Assembly (NCBI GenBank): GCA_029310945.1
Contig: JARJFC010000021.1
Location: 7,155-71,154, forward strand
Source: Leptospira sp. 96542
Lineage (GTDB): Bacteria; Spirochaetota; Leptospiria; Leptospirales; Leptospiraceae
Length of the DNA stretch: 64,000 nucleotides
Reading direction: 5' to 3'
Shown: piece by piece, positions 31,350-39,752 of the stretch
Layout of the letters: the number at the start of each line of letters is the position of its first letter
Numbering within the stretch: position 1 is the first letter of the stretch
Made by a program: the position numbers and the translations under genes
The notes under the pieces: model-generated
Told to the model about the DNA's origin: nothing
Databases searched by the model: none
Seen by the model: the letters and a program-made list of their open reading frames with translations, nothing else

Positions 31350-32864
31350 ATGCGAATCTTTCAAATAAAACTAGAGGATTTTGTTTTTTTTTCAAATCTT
31401 CATTTAGTCTTTATCTCGGTTTTAGAAAACCGAAGTCTGTATCCGTTTTTCCATATTTCCCAATTTATAAATCGAATTCTTTCATGGAAAAGGTTTTTCC
31501 GTTTTATTTTGATATGCGGTATCATATTTGTTTTTTTAACGGATTCGTCCGTTTCTGCCAATTCTAAATCTCATTCAAAGAGTTCGAAAAAAAAATCATC
31601 GTATGTTCGCCAAACAATCATTTTATCGATTGATGGGTTTCCTGCTTATTACTGGTCTGATCCCAAATTCCATGTTTACTTTCCCAATCTAAGCAAACTC
31701 TTCCGAACTTATGGTGTTTCTGAGATCGATACTGTAAATCCTTCCGTAACCTATCCTGCCCATACATCGATGGTTACTGGAAAAGATCCAGGTGAACATG
31801 GAATTTTGAACAATACCTTATCGGATCCTTTTGAAAAAAACGATGGGGGTTGGATGTGGTATGCAGAAGATATCCTTGTTCCGACACTTTGGGATTTGGC
31901 TAAAAAGAATCGAAAAACAACTGCAAATGTTTTTTGGCCTGTGACCGTCGGTGCGGGTATCGATTGGAACCTTCCCCAATATTGGCGAAAAAAAATCCCA
32001 GAAGATAACAAGCTGCTGCGTGCTCTTTCGACAGCAAACCTTCACAAAGAGGCGGAACTTGCAGTGGGTTCTCCATTGAACGATGTCGCTCGGGATGAAA
32101 TCAAATTAAAAACGGCAGTTTGGTTATTCCAGAAAAAAAAACCAGATCTTATGTTTGTCTATACAACGGATTTAGATACAAATCACCATGGTTTTGGTCC
32201 TGGATCCGAAAGAGCACTTTCTCGTCTTTTGGAGTTGGACAAAGCAATTTTTGATTTTTTAACTTTGGTAGGGGTTTTCACTCCTGGGGGGCCAGCCGTT
32301 GTCATTGTTTCCGACCATGGTTTTGATTCTGCGGAGACAGTCTGCGCACCGAATGTGGTCTTAAAACAAAGAGGTTACATTAGTGATGAAGCAGGAACAT
32401 ACCAATTAACTTTCAAAAGTTCTGGTGGCACTTCCGTTCTTCTTCCTGGAAATGGGAATGTTCCGAAGGAAGAAATCCAATCCATCGTTTCTGAAATTCT
32501 TACTTCTTGTCCTGGTGCAGAATGGATTCCCGTAAGCGAACCTCTGTTTAGTGGTGCTAATTCATCTATTTCGGAAGCTAACATTTCCATCCAATCCAAA
32601 ATCCACCCCCATGCTTTGGGAATCCTTCATACGTCACAATCTTTGTTCTTTAGTGGTACTCGGAAAGGGGATTTGTTTACCAAATCGACTTCCAAAATCC
32701 ACGGACATGGGTATTGGAATGCCAACCCACAAATGAAAACAATTGGTTTTGTTTATGACCCGAGAGGGAAAAAACATCAGTTCCGATCGGTAAAGGATGT
32801 TTTCGGAATCGTAAAAGATCTATTAGGATTGCAGGAACAAAAATCGGAATGCTGTCATCAGTGA
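31350..32864 (+). CDS. Type I phosphodiesterase/nucleotide pyrophosphatase family protein
   Basis: The 504-residue exported enzyme has a hydrophobic segment near residues 48-68 (FFRFILICGIIFVFLTDSSVSA) that should act as a signal or anchor. An alkaline-phosphatase-superfamily domain follows. Metal and nucleophile motifs are visible: LSIDGFPAYYW (first Asp), NPSVTYPAHTSMVTG (nucleophile Thr in SVTYP), YTTDLDTNHHGFG (Asp and His), VSDHGFDS (Asp-His) and HGHGYW. The family cleaves phosphodiester or pyrophosphate bonds in nucleotides or lipids, and the substrate is not known here. The unusually long N-terminus suggests the true start may lie downstream of 31350. It follows fliM by 21 nt. Confidence 0.8.
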   Translation: MRIFQIKLEDFVFFSNLHLVFISVLENRSLYPFFHISQFINRILSWKRFFRFILICGIIFVFLTDSSVSANSKSHSKSSKKKSSYVRQTIILSIDGFPAYYWSDPKFHVYFPNLSKLFRTYGVSEIDTVNPSVTYPAHTSMVTGKDPGEHGILNNTLSDPFEKNDGGWMWYAEDILVPTLWDLAKKNRKTTANVFWPVTVGAGIDWNLPQYWRKKIPEDNKLLRALSTANLHKEAELAVGSPLNDVARDEIKLKTAVWLFQKKKPDLMFVYTTDLDTNHHGFGPGSERALSRLLELDKAIFDFLTLVGVFTPGGPAVVIVSDHGFDSAETVCAPNVVLKQRGYISDEAGTYQLTFKSSGGTSVLLPGNGNVPKEEIQSIVSEILTSCPGAEWIPVSEPLFSGANSSISEANISIQSKIHPHALGILHTSQSLFFSGTRKGDLFTKSTSKIHGHGYWNANPQMKTIGFVYDPRGKKHQFRSVKDVFGIVKDLLGLQEQKSECCHQ

Positions 32865-32892
32865 ATCAATGCAGACCAGAAATATTTTTTGA

Positions 32893-33114
32893 CTAAGAAT
32901 GTTTTTTCCAATGGATACATTCGCCTGGGCACTCATCCATTTCTTTCTGAACTTTTTTTTCATCATCATCGGGAATGTTTGCATCGTTTATGAACTCACC
33001 CCCTATATGGGTTTGGGAAACATCGTCATCATCCATCATAAAATATTTGGGCAGATTGTCGGCGCACTGGTTGCAAGATGTACAATTATCTTTGTCTACG
33101 TAGGCTTTTTTCAT
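32893..33114 (-). CDS. Ferredoxin-like 4Fe-4S protein
   Basis: The 73-residue protein has CTSCNQC at residues 11-17 and a fourth cysteine in ECPGEC near residue 62. This is the C-x2-C-x2-C...CP pattern of a single 4Fe-4S ferredoxin. The acidic middle section is typical of ferredoxins. It starts with an ATGA overlap with the SemiSWEET stop, in an operon queF-SemiSWEET-ferredoxin. Its redox partner is not apparent. Confidence 0.82.
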   Translation of the reverse strand: MKKAYVDKDNCTSCNQCADNLPKYFMMDDDDVSQTHIGGEFINDANIPDDDEKKVQKEMDECPGECIHWKKHS

Positions 33115-33368
33115 AGGGGATTCGTTTCCTTAATTTTATAATAAAGAATGACACTCACAAAAACGAGTGTAATGGAGTTTGCTAAAATCATTGGTACGTC
33201 TGATTTGAGGATCCCATACCAAAGCCAAAGTAAGACGCCCGAGGCAAATAGGATGTACATATTACGACTGATGTCTCTCGTTTGTTTGGTGAGAACAACA
33301 CGTAAAACTTGCGGTAAAAAGGAAACAGTTGTGAGGAAGGCGGCAATGTAGCCGACAAGGATTTCCAT
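33111..33368 (-). CDS. SemiSWEET sugar transporter
   Basis: SemiSWEETs are three-helix half-transporters that dimerise to move sugars. The 85 residues contain three membrane helices and the PQ motif in TTVSFLPQVLRVV, with NMYILFASGVLLWLWYG and MILANSITLVFVSVILYY as helices 2 and 3. The L. biflexa homologue of this size has been studied structurally, so the fold is well founded. It starts immediately after the queF stop and overlaps the ferredoxin gene by 4 nt. Confidence 0.93.
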   Translation of the reverse strand: MEILVGYIAAFLTTVSFLPQVLRVVLTKQTRDISRNMYILFASGVLLWLWYGILKSDVPMILANSITLVFVSVILYYKIKETNPL

Positions 33369-33770
33369 TTATGATTTGTACTCTCTGGATACGACTGTTT
33401 TGACTCCACCTCGGATATTATAATCGCCCACAACTTTCATGTAACGAGGAGATACAGCAGCCACAAGATCTTCCAAAATTTTATTCACTACATTTTCGTG
33501 GAAAATACCTTTGTCACGGAAAGCCATGATGTACTCTTTTAAGGATTTGAGTTCGATACATCTTTCATTGGGCGAATATTCGATAAAAATGGTTCCAAAA
33601 TCGGGAAGCCCTGTTTTTGGGCAAACTGCCGTGAATTCAGGGATGGTGAAATCAATTTTATATTCGTTTCCAGAATAGACATTGGCAAACCATTCGACTT
33701 CTGGGGTTTTCCACTGGGGGATATGGTCTTGTTTGTCCTCGTAGGAAGACGATGATTTTTTTTCCGACAT
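33369..33770 (-). CDS. queF: NADPH-dependent 7-cyano-7-deazaguanine reductase
   Basis: QueF reduces preQ0 to preQ1 in queuosine synthesis. The 133-residue type-I protein shows Cys50 in FTAVCPKTG, which forms the thioimide, and Asp57 in PDFG. The family segment CIELKSLKEYIMAFRDKGIFHE binds NADPH. I chose ATG 33770, because a start at 33866 would overlap the divergent guaA. It is first in an operon with the SemiSWEET and ferredoxin genes and diverges from guaA with a 42-bp spacer. Confidence 0.94.
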   Translation of the reverse strand: MSEKKSSSSYEDKQDHIPQWKTPEVEWFANVYSGNEYKIDFTIPEFTAVCPKTGLPDFGTIFIEYSPNERCIELKSLKEYIMAFRDKGIFHENVVNKILEDLVAAVSPRYMKVVGDYNIRGGVKTVVSREYKS

Positions 33771-33812
33771 TTGTTTACCCTGACATAAACAAAAATATTT
33801 TGGAACCATCCC

Positions 33813-35612
33813 ATGAAAAGTGATAAAAAAATCGCCGTTGTCGATTTCGGTGGCCAGTATGCCCACCTAATTGCCTCTCGCATCCGAAGGCTCGGTGCCT
33901 ACACAGAAATCCTTTCCAATGAAGAATCTTTGGATTCTTACAATTCCTATGCTGGTATCATTCTCTCCGGTGGACCAAGCAGTGTGTATGAAAAAGGTGC
34001 ACCTATTTTGCCTTTAGAATTTTTCCAAACCCAAGTTCCCATTTTGGGAATTTGTTATGGCCACCAACTCCTAATGAAATCGCTCGGTGGCGAAGTGGTA
34101 ACCGCAACAACAAAAGAATATGGACCAGCAATTTTGGAGTTGGGAAATAAAGAGTGCAAACTTTCCAAACAATTATCACCAAAAACAAAGGTTTGGATGA
34201 GCCATGGAGATGAAGTCACCAAACTACCAGAAGGTTTTGAAATCGTGGGGTCTTCAGACAATTGTGCTTTTGCCTTTGTTGCCAATGAAACAAAAAAACA
34301 ATATGGTATCCAGTTCCATCCTGAAGTGACTCATTCCGAAGAAGGTGAAACTTTACTTAGGAACTTTGTAGAACTTTGCGGTGTTGGATCCACTTGGAAT
34401 CTATCTGAATTTTTAAAAGACCAAATCGAAGTTTTGCGAAAGAAAATCCCCGAAGGAAAAAACGTATTTTTACTCGTTTCTGGTGGTGTCGATTCTTCGG
34501 TTGCGTATTTACTTTTGGCGAAGGCTTTGGGCAAAGACCGTGTGAAAGGTTTACTTGTAAACACAGGGTTTATGCGTAAAAACGAAGTGGAAGATCTATT
34601 GGATAACCTCCACCAGGTTGGTTTTGACTTAACCGTTTGGGATGAGTCGGAAGTATTCTACAAACAATTGGAGAACAAGTCGGAACCCGAAGCCAAACGA
34701 AGGATCGTGGGTGATTTATTTTTAGAAGCACAGAAAAAAGCGACGGAATTTTTGGGTTTAAACGACGAAGATTGGTTACTCGGCCAAGGAACCATTTACC
34801 CAGATACCATTGAATCGGGCGGAACCAAACACTCTCATAAAATCAAAACCCATCACAACCGTGTGCCACAAATTGAGGCTATGATTGCTGAAGGAAAAAT
34901 TGTAGAACCCATTGCCGATTTGTACAAAGACGAGGTGCGTGAGCTTGGTCGACTTTTGGGTTTGCCAGAAAAATGGATCGAACGCCATCCTTTTCCAGGA
35001 CCTGGGCTCGTGGTTCGGATGATCACAAGTCCAAAAACCGAACCGCCAGCTTTGGATTTAGATTTTGTGAAGAAAATAAATCCAAACATCCAAGTAAAGA
35101 TCCTCCCGATTTTGTCCGTGGGAGTGCAGGGAGACCAAAGGAGTTATGCGAATTGTGCCGTACTCAATGATTTTACAAGTGATTGGAACCTTTTGGATGA
35201 AGTTTCGGTTCAGATCACCAATGGAAAAAAAGAAATCAATCGGGTTGTGTTTGCCCCAGGGATTGTTTCCTTTGAATCCGAATTTCACTACACAAAATTG
35301 AACTTAGACAAAAAGGATTCTGATATTTTGCGTGAGGTGGATGCAATCGTGAACCGGATTTTGTATGAAGAAAAAATTCATACCAAAATTTGGCAGATGC
35401 CAGTGGTTCTTGTTCCAGTGGGTTTGCATGTGGGGAGTTTTGGTGTGGTGCTCAGGCCAGTGGAATCAATGGAAGCAATGTCAGCTAACTTCTATCATAT
35501 GGATAGAAATATTCTAAAAAAGATTACAAAGGAAATTTTGGCACTCCCAGAGATTTCACTTGTGCTGTATGATTTAACACATAAACCTCCAGGAACCATC
35601 GAATGGGAATGA
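33813..35612 (+). CDS. guaA: GMP synthase (glutamine-hydrolysing)
   Basis: GuaA converts XMP to GMP using glutamine nitrogen and ATP. The glutaminase domain has Cys81 in LGICYGHQ and His/Glu in FHPEVTHSE near residue 170. The synthetase P-loop is VSGGVDSSVA near residue 225. The C-terminal dimerisation domain ends RPVESMEAMSANFYHMD and PPGTIEWE. At 599 residues it is about 75 longer than the common bacterial enzyme, with extra sequence between the ATP-pyrophosphatase and C-terminal domains (around residues 405-560), as in longer GMP synthases of other organisms. It begins opposite queF. Confidence 0.95.
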   Translation: MKSDKKIAVVDFGGQYAHLIASRIRRLGAYTEILSNEESLDSYNSYAGIILSGGPSSVYEKGAPILPLEFFQTQVPILGICYGHQLLMKSLGGEVVTATTKEYGPAILELGNKECKLSKQLSPKTKVWMSHGDEVTKLPEGFEIVGSSDNCAFAFVANETKKQYGIQFHPEVTHSEEGETLLRNFVELCGVGSTWNLSEFLKDQIEVLRKKIPEGKNVFLLVSGGVDSSVAYLLLAKALGKDRVKGLLVNTGFMRKNEVEDLLDNLHQVGFDLTVWDESEVFYKQLENKSEPEAKRRIVGDLFLEAQKKATEFLGLNDEDWLLGQGTIYPDTIESGGTKHSHKIKTHHNRVPQIEAMIAEGKIVEPIADLYKDEVRELGRLLGLPEKWIERHPFPGPGLVVRMITSPKTEPPALDLDFVKKINPNIQVKILPILSVGVQGDQRSYANCAVLNDFTSDWNLLDEVSVQITNGKKEINRVVFAPGIVSFESEFHYTKLNLDKKDSDILREVDAIVNRILYEEKIHTKIWQMPVVLVPVGLHVGSFGVVLRPVESMEAMSANFYHMDRNILKKITKEILALPEISLVLYDLTHKPPGTIEWE

Positions 35613-35614
35613 GG

Positions 35615-36010
35615 TTAGGGGAGTAACACCCAAAGTAATGCCATTCCGCCCATGGTGAGCTCTGGCAAGCGTTTGCTGAAAAAACCTTCTTCTTTTTTGG
35701 GTTCTTCTGAACCCAAAGTTTCTGATTGAGTGGATTCTTTTTCTTGCGATTTTGATGCAAACAATTGGGAAAAGAAACCTGGTTTTTCTTTTGGAGTTTC
35801 TTCCCAAACAACAGGTGATTGTGTCACAGTGATGGTTGCAGTCTTAAACGTCTGTTTTGTGCCATCTTTGAATTCCACTACTGTTTCTTGTTTGTTTAGA
35901 ACGGAAGTTTTCACATTTTCGAGTAGAGTTTTGTCTTTTTTGATCGTGACGGTGTCGGCAAATAGGGACAACGAACCCAAAAGCATAAATATTGATAAAA
36001 TCATTCTCAT
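35615..36010 (-). CDS. Small exported protein with C-terminal membrane segment
   Basis: The 131 residues contain a signal peptide (ILSIFMLLGSLSLFA), a short beta-like stretch (TVTIKKDKTLLENVKTSVLN and EFKDGTKQTF), a Glu/Lys-rich middle and a hydrophobic tail (LTMGGMALLWVLLP). The family is unknown. Its stop is 2 nt from the convergent guaA stop. No neighbour suggests a function. Confidence 0.6.
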   Translation of the reverse strand: MRMILSIFMLLGSLSLFADTVTIKKDKTLLENVKTSVLNKQETVVEFKDGTKQTFKTATITVTQSPVVWEETPKEKPGFFSQLFASKSQEKESTQSETLGSEEPKKEEGFFSKRLPELTMGGMALLWVLLP

Positions 36011-36143
36011 ACTGATAGAAAAGTATCTCTTTCCTTTGCTTCAAACGAATTTTATCACTGAATGTTACAATCTGATGAAATGTGAAAACAGTTTCCATTT
36101 GACAGTGGGGCTTCCTATTTTAGCCTATCCAAAGTCACAGTTT

Positions 36144-36217
<74 letters not shown>

Positions 36218-36236
36218 ATATCTGTGAAATCCACTT

Positions 36237-36320
36237 GCCTGGATGGTGGAACTGGTAGACACACAGGACTTAAAATCCTGTGGGAGTAATCCCGTGCGGG
36301 TTCGATTCCCGCTCCAGGTA
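36237..36320 (+). tRNA. tRNA-Leu (UAA)
   Basis: A class II tRNA with a long variable arm. The acceptor is GCCTGGA/TCCAGGT, the anticodon stem CAGGA/TCCTG holds the loop CTTAAAA with anticodon TAA at 36271-36273, and the T-arm includes GGGTTCGATTCCC. The CCA end is not encoded. It lies 19 nt after tRNA-Cys, probably on the same transcript. Confidence 0.95.
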
Positions 36321-36349
36321 GAATCGAACGACTACGAGCGAAAAAAATG

Positions 36350-36805
36350 GTAGCGACCCATAGGGAGCGTGAAGCCATTTTTCTGAGGACAGGATGTCCG
36401 AAGTCGCGAGTAGGACGGGCTGAGGTGGTAGGCCAGGAAGGCCGGAGACCGAAGCGATTCCCGCGGACACTGTAAATCAAGACCAGCTTAAATCTTTAAA
36501 CGTAGCGACCCATAGGGAGCGTGAAGCCATTTTTCTGAGGACAGGATGTCCGAAGTCGCGAGTAGGACGGGCTGAGGTGGTAGGCCAGGAAGGCCGGAGA
36601 CCGAAGCGATTCCCGCGGACACTGTAAATCAAGACCAGCTTAAATCTTTGAACGTAGCGACCCATAGGGAGCGTAAGCGTTTTTTCCGAAGGCAGGAAGC
36701 CTGAGGTGACGAGCAAGACGGGCTTGAGGTGGAAGGCCAGGAAGGCCGGAGACCGAAGCGATTCCCGCGGGCACTGTAAATCAAATCAAACTTGAATCTT
36801 TAGAC
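36350..36805 (+). repeat. Three tandem 152-bp GC-rich repeats after tRNA-Leu, probable structured RNA
   Basis: Units at 36350-36501, 36502-36653 and 36654-36805 are each exactly 152 bp. Units 1 and 2 are nearly identical, and unit 3 is diverged. Each unit has a hairpin with arms CTGAGGAC and GTCCGAAG around loop AGGAT. In unit 3 the arms are CCGAAGGC and GCCTGAGG around AGGAA. Three base pairs differ between them and all stay paired, and a tandem G-A/A-G mismatch is kept. A second hairpin, GGCC-AGGAA-GGCC, is constant. Each unit also contains CGATTCCCGC, the same bases as the T-arm of the adjacent tRNA-Leu. The units probably form part of a long transcript from the tRNA genes. Open reading frames on the minus strand here are not convincing as genes. 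Confidence 0.75.
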
Positions 36806-36852
36806 GTAGCGATACGTATCCGATTGTTTCGAAGAGTTCTTGCTATCTTAGT

Positions 36853-37656
36853 CTATAATAAAGATTTCAAATATTCTTCAGGGCTTAGACCAATCGTATT
36901 TTTAAAATCTTTTATGAAATGAGCCTGGTCATAGTATCCCAAATCGAGAGCAAACTCTGCATACTGAATCGACTTTTCTTTTTCGATCCTATCTGCTACC
37001 TCTTGGATGCGAAATCTTTGGATGACCCATTTAGGGCTGACTCCCACATATTCATGAAATAACCTTTGTAGACTCCGAAGGTTCATAGAAGAGAATTTTG
37101 AAATTTGTTCCACTGATTGGATATTTCTATCTGTTTTGATTCTATCAATAATTGAATTTACAAGTGCTACCTTTGGATCTTTTTCTGGAAGATATTTTTC
37201 TAACCAAGTTTCAATTTGTTTTACTTTGCGACCTTCATCTTCTTTTTCAAATAGTTCATTTTCAAATGATGAGATATTTTGTTTCAAAAGATTAGAAATG
37301 GGGATTTTTTTGTTGGTTAGCGTAGATATATTTTTTTTAAAAAAAGGATGAAAACCTCCTGGTCGAAATTTGATTCCAAATACAGAGCCCCTTCCTTCTA
37401 AAAGAGTAGAAAATCTACCCTTAGTAACTCCATAGATTTCCCAATTTCCTTGTTCAAATACAATGTGTACGCTTGGGAATGGAAGCGTTTCTACAAGATA
37501 CGGTTCCTTATTTGTTAAGTCCCAGCTAACTGTCCAAAAGTGCTCAATAAAATATTCCAGATTTGTGTTGGCAAAATAGCGATTGTGTTTTGTCGTATGA
37601 TTGGCTTTGCGTTGTCGTAAAACCCCTCGAGTCGGTTTTCCTTTTTCTTGGGACAT
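36853..37656 (-). CDS. AraC-family transcriptional regulator
   Basis: The C-terminal 100 residues form an AraC double helix-turn-helix (IQSVEQISKFSSMNLRSLQRLFHEYVGVSPKWVIQRFRI, then YAEFALDLGYYDQAHFIKDFKNTIGLSPEEY). The N-terminal part (FWTVSWDL, HIVFEQGNWEIYGV, GIKFRPGGFHPFF) is a cupin-like sensing region of the DUF6597 type. The ATG at 37656 gives 267 residues, and an upstream TTG at 37695 would add 13. It diverges from the SRPBCC gene, with their starts 77 nt apart, so it may control that gene. Regulators of this class often carry a diverging target. It starts the accessory region after the tRNA repeats. Confidence 0.85.
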   Translation of the reverse strand: MSQEKGKPTRGVLRQRKANHTTKHNRYFANTNLEYFIEHFWTVSWDLTNKEPYLVETLPFPSVHIVFEQGNWEIYGVTKGRFSTLLEGRGSVFGIKFRPGGFHPFFKKNISTLTNKKIPISNLLKQNISSFENELFEKEDEGRKVKQIETWLEKYLPEKDPKVALVNSIIDRIKTDRNIQSVEQISKFSSMNLRSLQRLFHEYVGVSPKWVIQRFRIQEVADRIEKEKSIQYAEFALDLGYYDQAHFIKDFKNTIGLSPEEYLKSLL

Positions 37657-37732
37657 ACCACTTATTTGCGGGATTGTCGTGTTTTTACAATCCAAAACTT
37701 TGAAATTTTGTTACCTTTGTTTTGAGGCAATC

Positions 37733-38182
37733 ATGAATAAAAAAGAACAATTAGATCATCAATTAAGTTTAAGTCGTACTAAAAATATTCATTCCAATTT
37801 AGAGCGTGTTTGGGATGTCATCACAACACCAAAATACATCAAAGAATATTTGTATGGAACAGATGTTATTTCAGATTGGCAAGAAGGAAGTTCCCTTATT
37901 TTTAAAGGAGAATGGGAAGGTAAAATGTATGAAGAAAAGGGAACGATTCTTACCTTACAAGCGCCTGTTACTTTTAAATACTCATATTTCACTCCATTAT
38001 TTGGATTGCCTGATTTACCTGAAAACTATTCGATCATTGAAAATAAATTGGTGGGTAAAGATGGATTGGTAACATTACACCTAACTCAAGTTGGGTTTAC
38101 TTCAGTCGATAAAGTGAAACACTCTGAGGAGAGTTGGAATCAATGTTTAGATATTATAAAGCGAATTGCCGAAAGAATGTAA
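37733..38182 (+). CDS. SRPBCC (START-like/AHSA1-type) protein
   Basis: The 149-residue protein has the SRPBCC ligand-binding fold. The segment IHSNLERVWDVITTPKYIKEYLYG is the typical opening helix, and GEWEGKMYEEKGTILTLQAPVTFKYSYF and LTQVGF follow in beta-strand order before a C-terminal helix. Such proteins bind hydrophobic ligands or help stress responses. ATG 37733 has GAGG 7 nt upstream. It diverges from the AraC regulator, which probably controls it. Confidence 0.83.
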   Translation: MNKKEQLDHQLSLSRTKNIHSNLERVWDVITTPKYIKEYLYGTDVISDWQEGSSLIFKGEWEGKMYEEKGTILTLQAPVTFKYSYFTPLFGLPDLPENYSIIENKLVGKDGLVTLHLTQVGFTSVDKVKHSEESWNQCLDIIKRIAERM

Positions 38183-38197
38183 GGTTGGGCAAAATTT

Positions 38198-38482
38198 TTA
38201 AGTTGGTCTCGCAAAAACTAATTTCATCCACCACATCCCAAACGAAAATTGGACACTGAGTCCCAATCTGCAATTTTTTCTGCCTCTTGGTACTTGGTAA
38301 GTATCCAGTTCCGTTCCCATTACATGCCAGGTGTAGCCTTGACAGCTTTCGGAGGGTTCCGCTTCGGAAAGACAAGTTAGGATGTCTTTATTCTTGATTT
38401 TACGTTTGTTAGCATGGGAGTCTGTTCGTAACCATCCAATGAACCCATGTATGCAAAACCTGATAAAGCTGTTACCATCGTT
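38198..38482 (-). pseudogene. Possible remnant of a coding region without start codon
   Basis: On the minus strand a 94-codon frame is open from 38482 to a TAA at 38198-38200. It reads plausible protein, for example GFIGWLRTDSHANKRK and ESCQGYTWHVMGTELDTYQV. No ATG, GTG or TTG start is present before the internal Met of HVMGTE, and a TAG precedes it at 38483-38485. It may be the 3' part of a truncated gene. I do not recognise the product. Chance openness cannot be excluded, and a short frame on the opposite strand overlaps it. Confidence 0.3.
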
Positions 38483-38551
38483 CTACGAAACCAAAAAAAA
38501 GTCAACGTTGCTGAATGGAATAAGCTGATAGAGGAACAGATTACATCCTGA
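38447..38551 (+). CDS. Short ORF, possibly a decayed gene fragment
   Basis: ATG 38447 to TGA 38551 encodes 34 residues starting MYAKPDKAVTIVLRNQKKV and ending LIEEQITS, with a charged composition typical of protein. No clear ribosome site precedes it. It overlaps the minus-strand frame at 38198-38482 in the opposite register, so at most one of the two is likely to be meaningful. Confidence 0.22.
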   Translation: MYAKPDKAVTIVLRNQKKVNVAEWNKLIEEQITS

Positions 38552-39119
38552 TAAAAACCTAAGGATTTTTGTTTACAAGAAAATTTGAGCGTTTATGCCT
38601 TTGCTTACCATAAGACAAAGTATCACCTAGGAATTGATAGATGATTATTCCTTGCAATCCGATTGGGATATTTATTTCTACAAGAAAGTCGGGCGTTTAT
38701 TCGCACTTCGCATATCCCCCAAAAAGCAGGCGCATACACGCAATGCGAGTAAGCGCAATTTTTTTTTGCGATCAGAATTGTTTTGGTGCGACATTCGACA
38801 GAGTTGAATGAAATTTATGTTAATTAATTTTAACCCCAGCGCAAGCGATCGCAGCGGAAATCCTTTTCCATATTTGAGCCTATTTTTATCTACAAACAAA
38901 TGGAAAAGATTGGAGCGAAGAGCGCGGTCGTTTCGTAGATAGAATTTATATAAACTAATAAATACGATGCGCCCAAAGATGAAAAATAATTTTAAGAATG
39001 AAACGGAAATCAATTGAATGTAAGTTCAATCTTAATCTGTTTGGATAGACCGCTTTGCTATATCATAATGGAGAAAATGATAACGTCGAATAGGAGTTTT
39101 TGGGAATGATTCTTTAACC
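38552..39119. other. Gene-poor interval with decayed sequence and a dispersed repeat
   Basis: I see no convincing gene here. A motif resembling ACAAGAAA...GCGTTTAT occurs twice, near 38580 and 38680. The palindromic dispersed repeat copy A occupies 38840-38931, with a related tail to about 38970. A minus-strand open frame across 38678-39013 runs through the repeat and has no ribosome site. Confidence 0.5.
38840..38931. repeat. Dispersed palindromic repeat, copy A
   Basis: The left half (38840-38870, 31 nt) is identical to 51382-51412, and the right half (38903-38931) matches 51416-51444 at 27 of 29 positions. The halves are imperfect inverted repeats (AATCCTTTTCC against GGAAAAGATT). Here they are separated by 32 nt instead of 3 nt, and the extra sequence can form its own stem (TATCTAC with GTAGATA). 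A weaker shared tail (CGATGCGCCCAAA) follows at about 38967. Confidence 0.75.
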
Positions 39120-39752
39120 TTAACCTGGATTTTTTAATGCAGGGATTACAACGTGATCAATCAAGGCGATAAAGAGAGCTTTGTCGGGAGGTTTTCTTTC
39201 GATGAGGGCGCGGTAAGTTGCCATCGAGTTTAATACTTTACAAACAAGTTCTACATTTGCTTTTTTAGAAATTTCTCCACGTTCCATTGCCCTTTGGATC
39301 AATTTTCGGTTCACTTCTGTCCATGGACCAAAAATTTCGGTAATTCCTTTTCTTTCGATTTCTTCATCTAACCAGAATGTGCCGAGACCCCCGAGTACCC
39401 GAAGTTTTGCATTGGCTTCTTCCATCGAATGCGGTTTCAGTATGGCGAGGAAGTCTGTCCGGAGAGAACCCGTGTCTGGAATTTTTTCGAGTTCGAGCTG
39501 GTTGCGATTCATCCAAACCAGTGCGTCTTTGACAAGTTTGACTTTGGACGGCCAACGTCGGTAACAAGCTGCTTTTCCCGTTCCTACTTTGATTGCGATT
39601 TTGTCCATAGTCATTCCATCAAACCCTTCTTCGGCAAGCATCTCTATGGTTGCTTTGAGAATGGACGTATCAAGTGATGCGTCTCGTTTCCTTCCGAGTA
39701 CGGGAGTTTGTGGGCATAGATCCGAAGCAGTTTCTCTTTTTTTCTTTTCCAT
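39120..39752 (-). CDS. TetR-family transcriptional regulator
   Basis: The 210-residue repressor has an N-terminal TetR helix-turn-helix at about residues 25-75 (ILKATIEMLAEEGFDGMTMDKIAIKVGTGKAACYRRWPSK) and a C-terminal helical ligand domain ending near LIDHVVIPALKNP, as in TetR_C regulators. It diverges from the SDR gene with 268 bp between. A clean palindrome at 39923-39940 in that gap is a candidate operator. It probably represses itself and the SDR gene until a small molecule binds. The inducer is unknown. Confidence 0.9.
   Translation of the reverse strand: MEKKKRETASDLCPQTPVLGRKRDASLDTSILKATIEMLAEEGFDGMTMDKIAIKVGTGKAACYRRWPSKVKLVKDALVWMNRNQLELEKIPDTGSLRTDFLAILKPHSMEEANAKLRVLGGLGTFWLDEEIERKGITEIFGPWTEVNRKLIQRAMERGEISKKANVELVCKVLNSMATYRALIERKPPDKALFIALIDHVVIPALKNPG

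Noticed and set aside
38885..38900. Partial CRISPR-repeat match (TATCTACAAAC) as a tracrRNA anti-repeat
   Set aside because: The match is too short, is explained by a local stem in the dispersed repeat, and Cas12a systems do not use a tracrRNA.
38678..39013. 111-codon minus-strand open frame
   Set aside because: It lies over the dispersed repeat, has no ribosome site and its composition does not look like protein.
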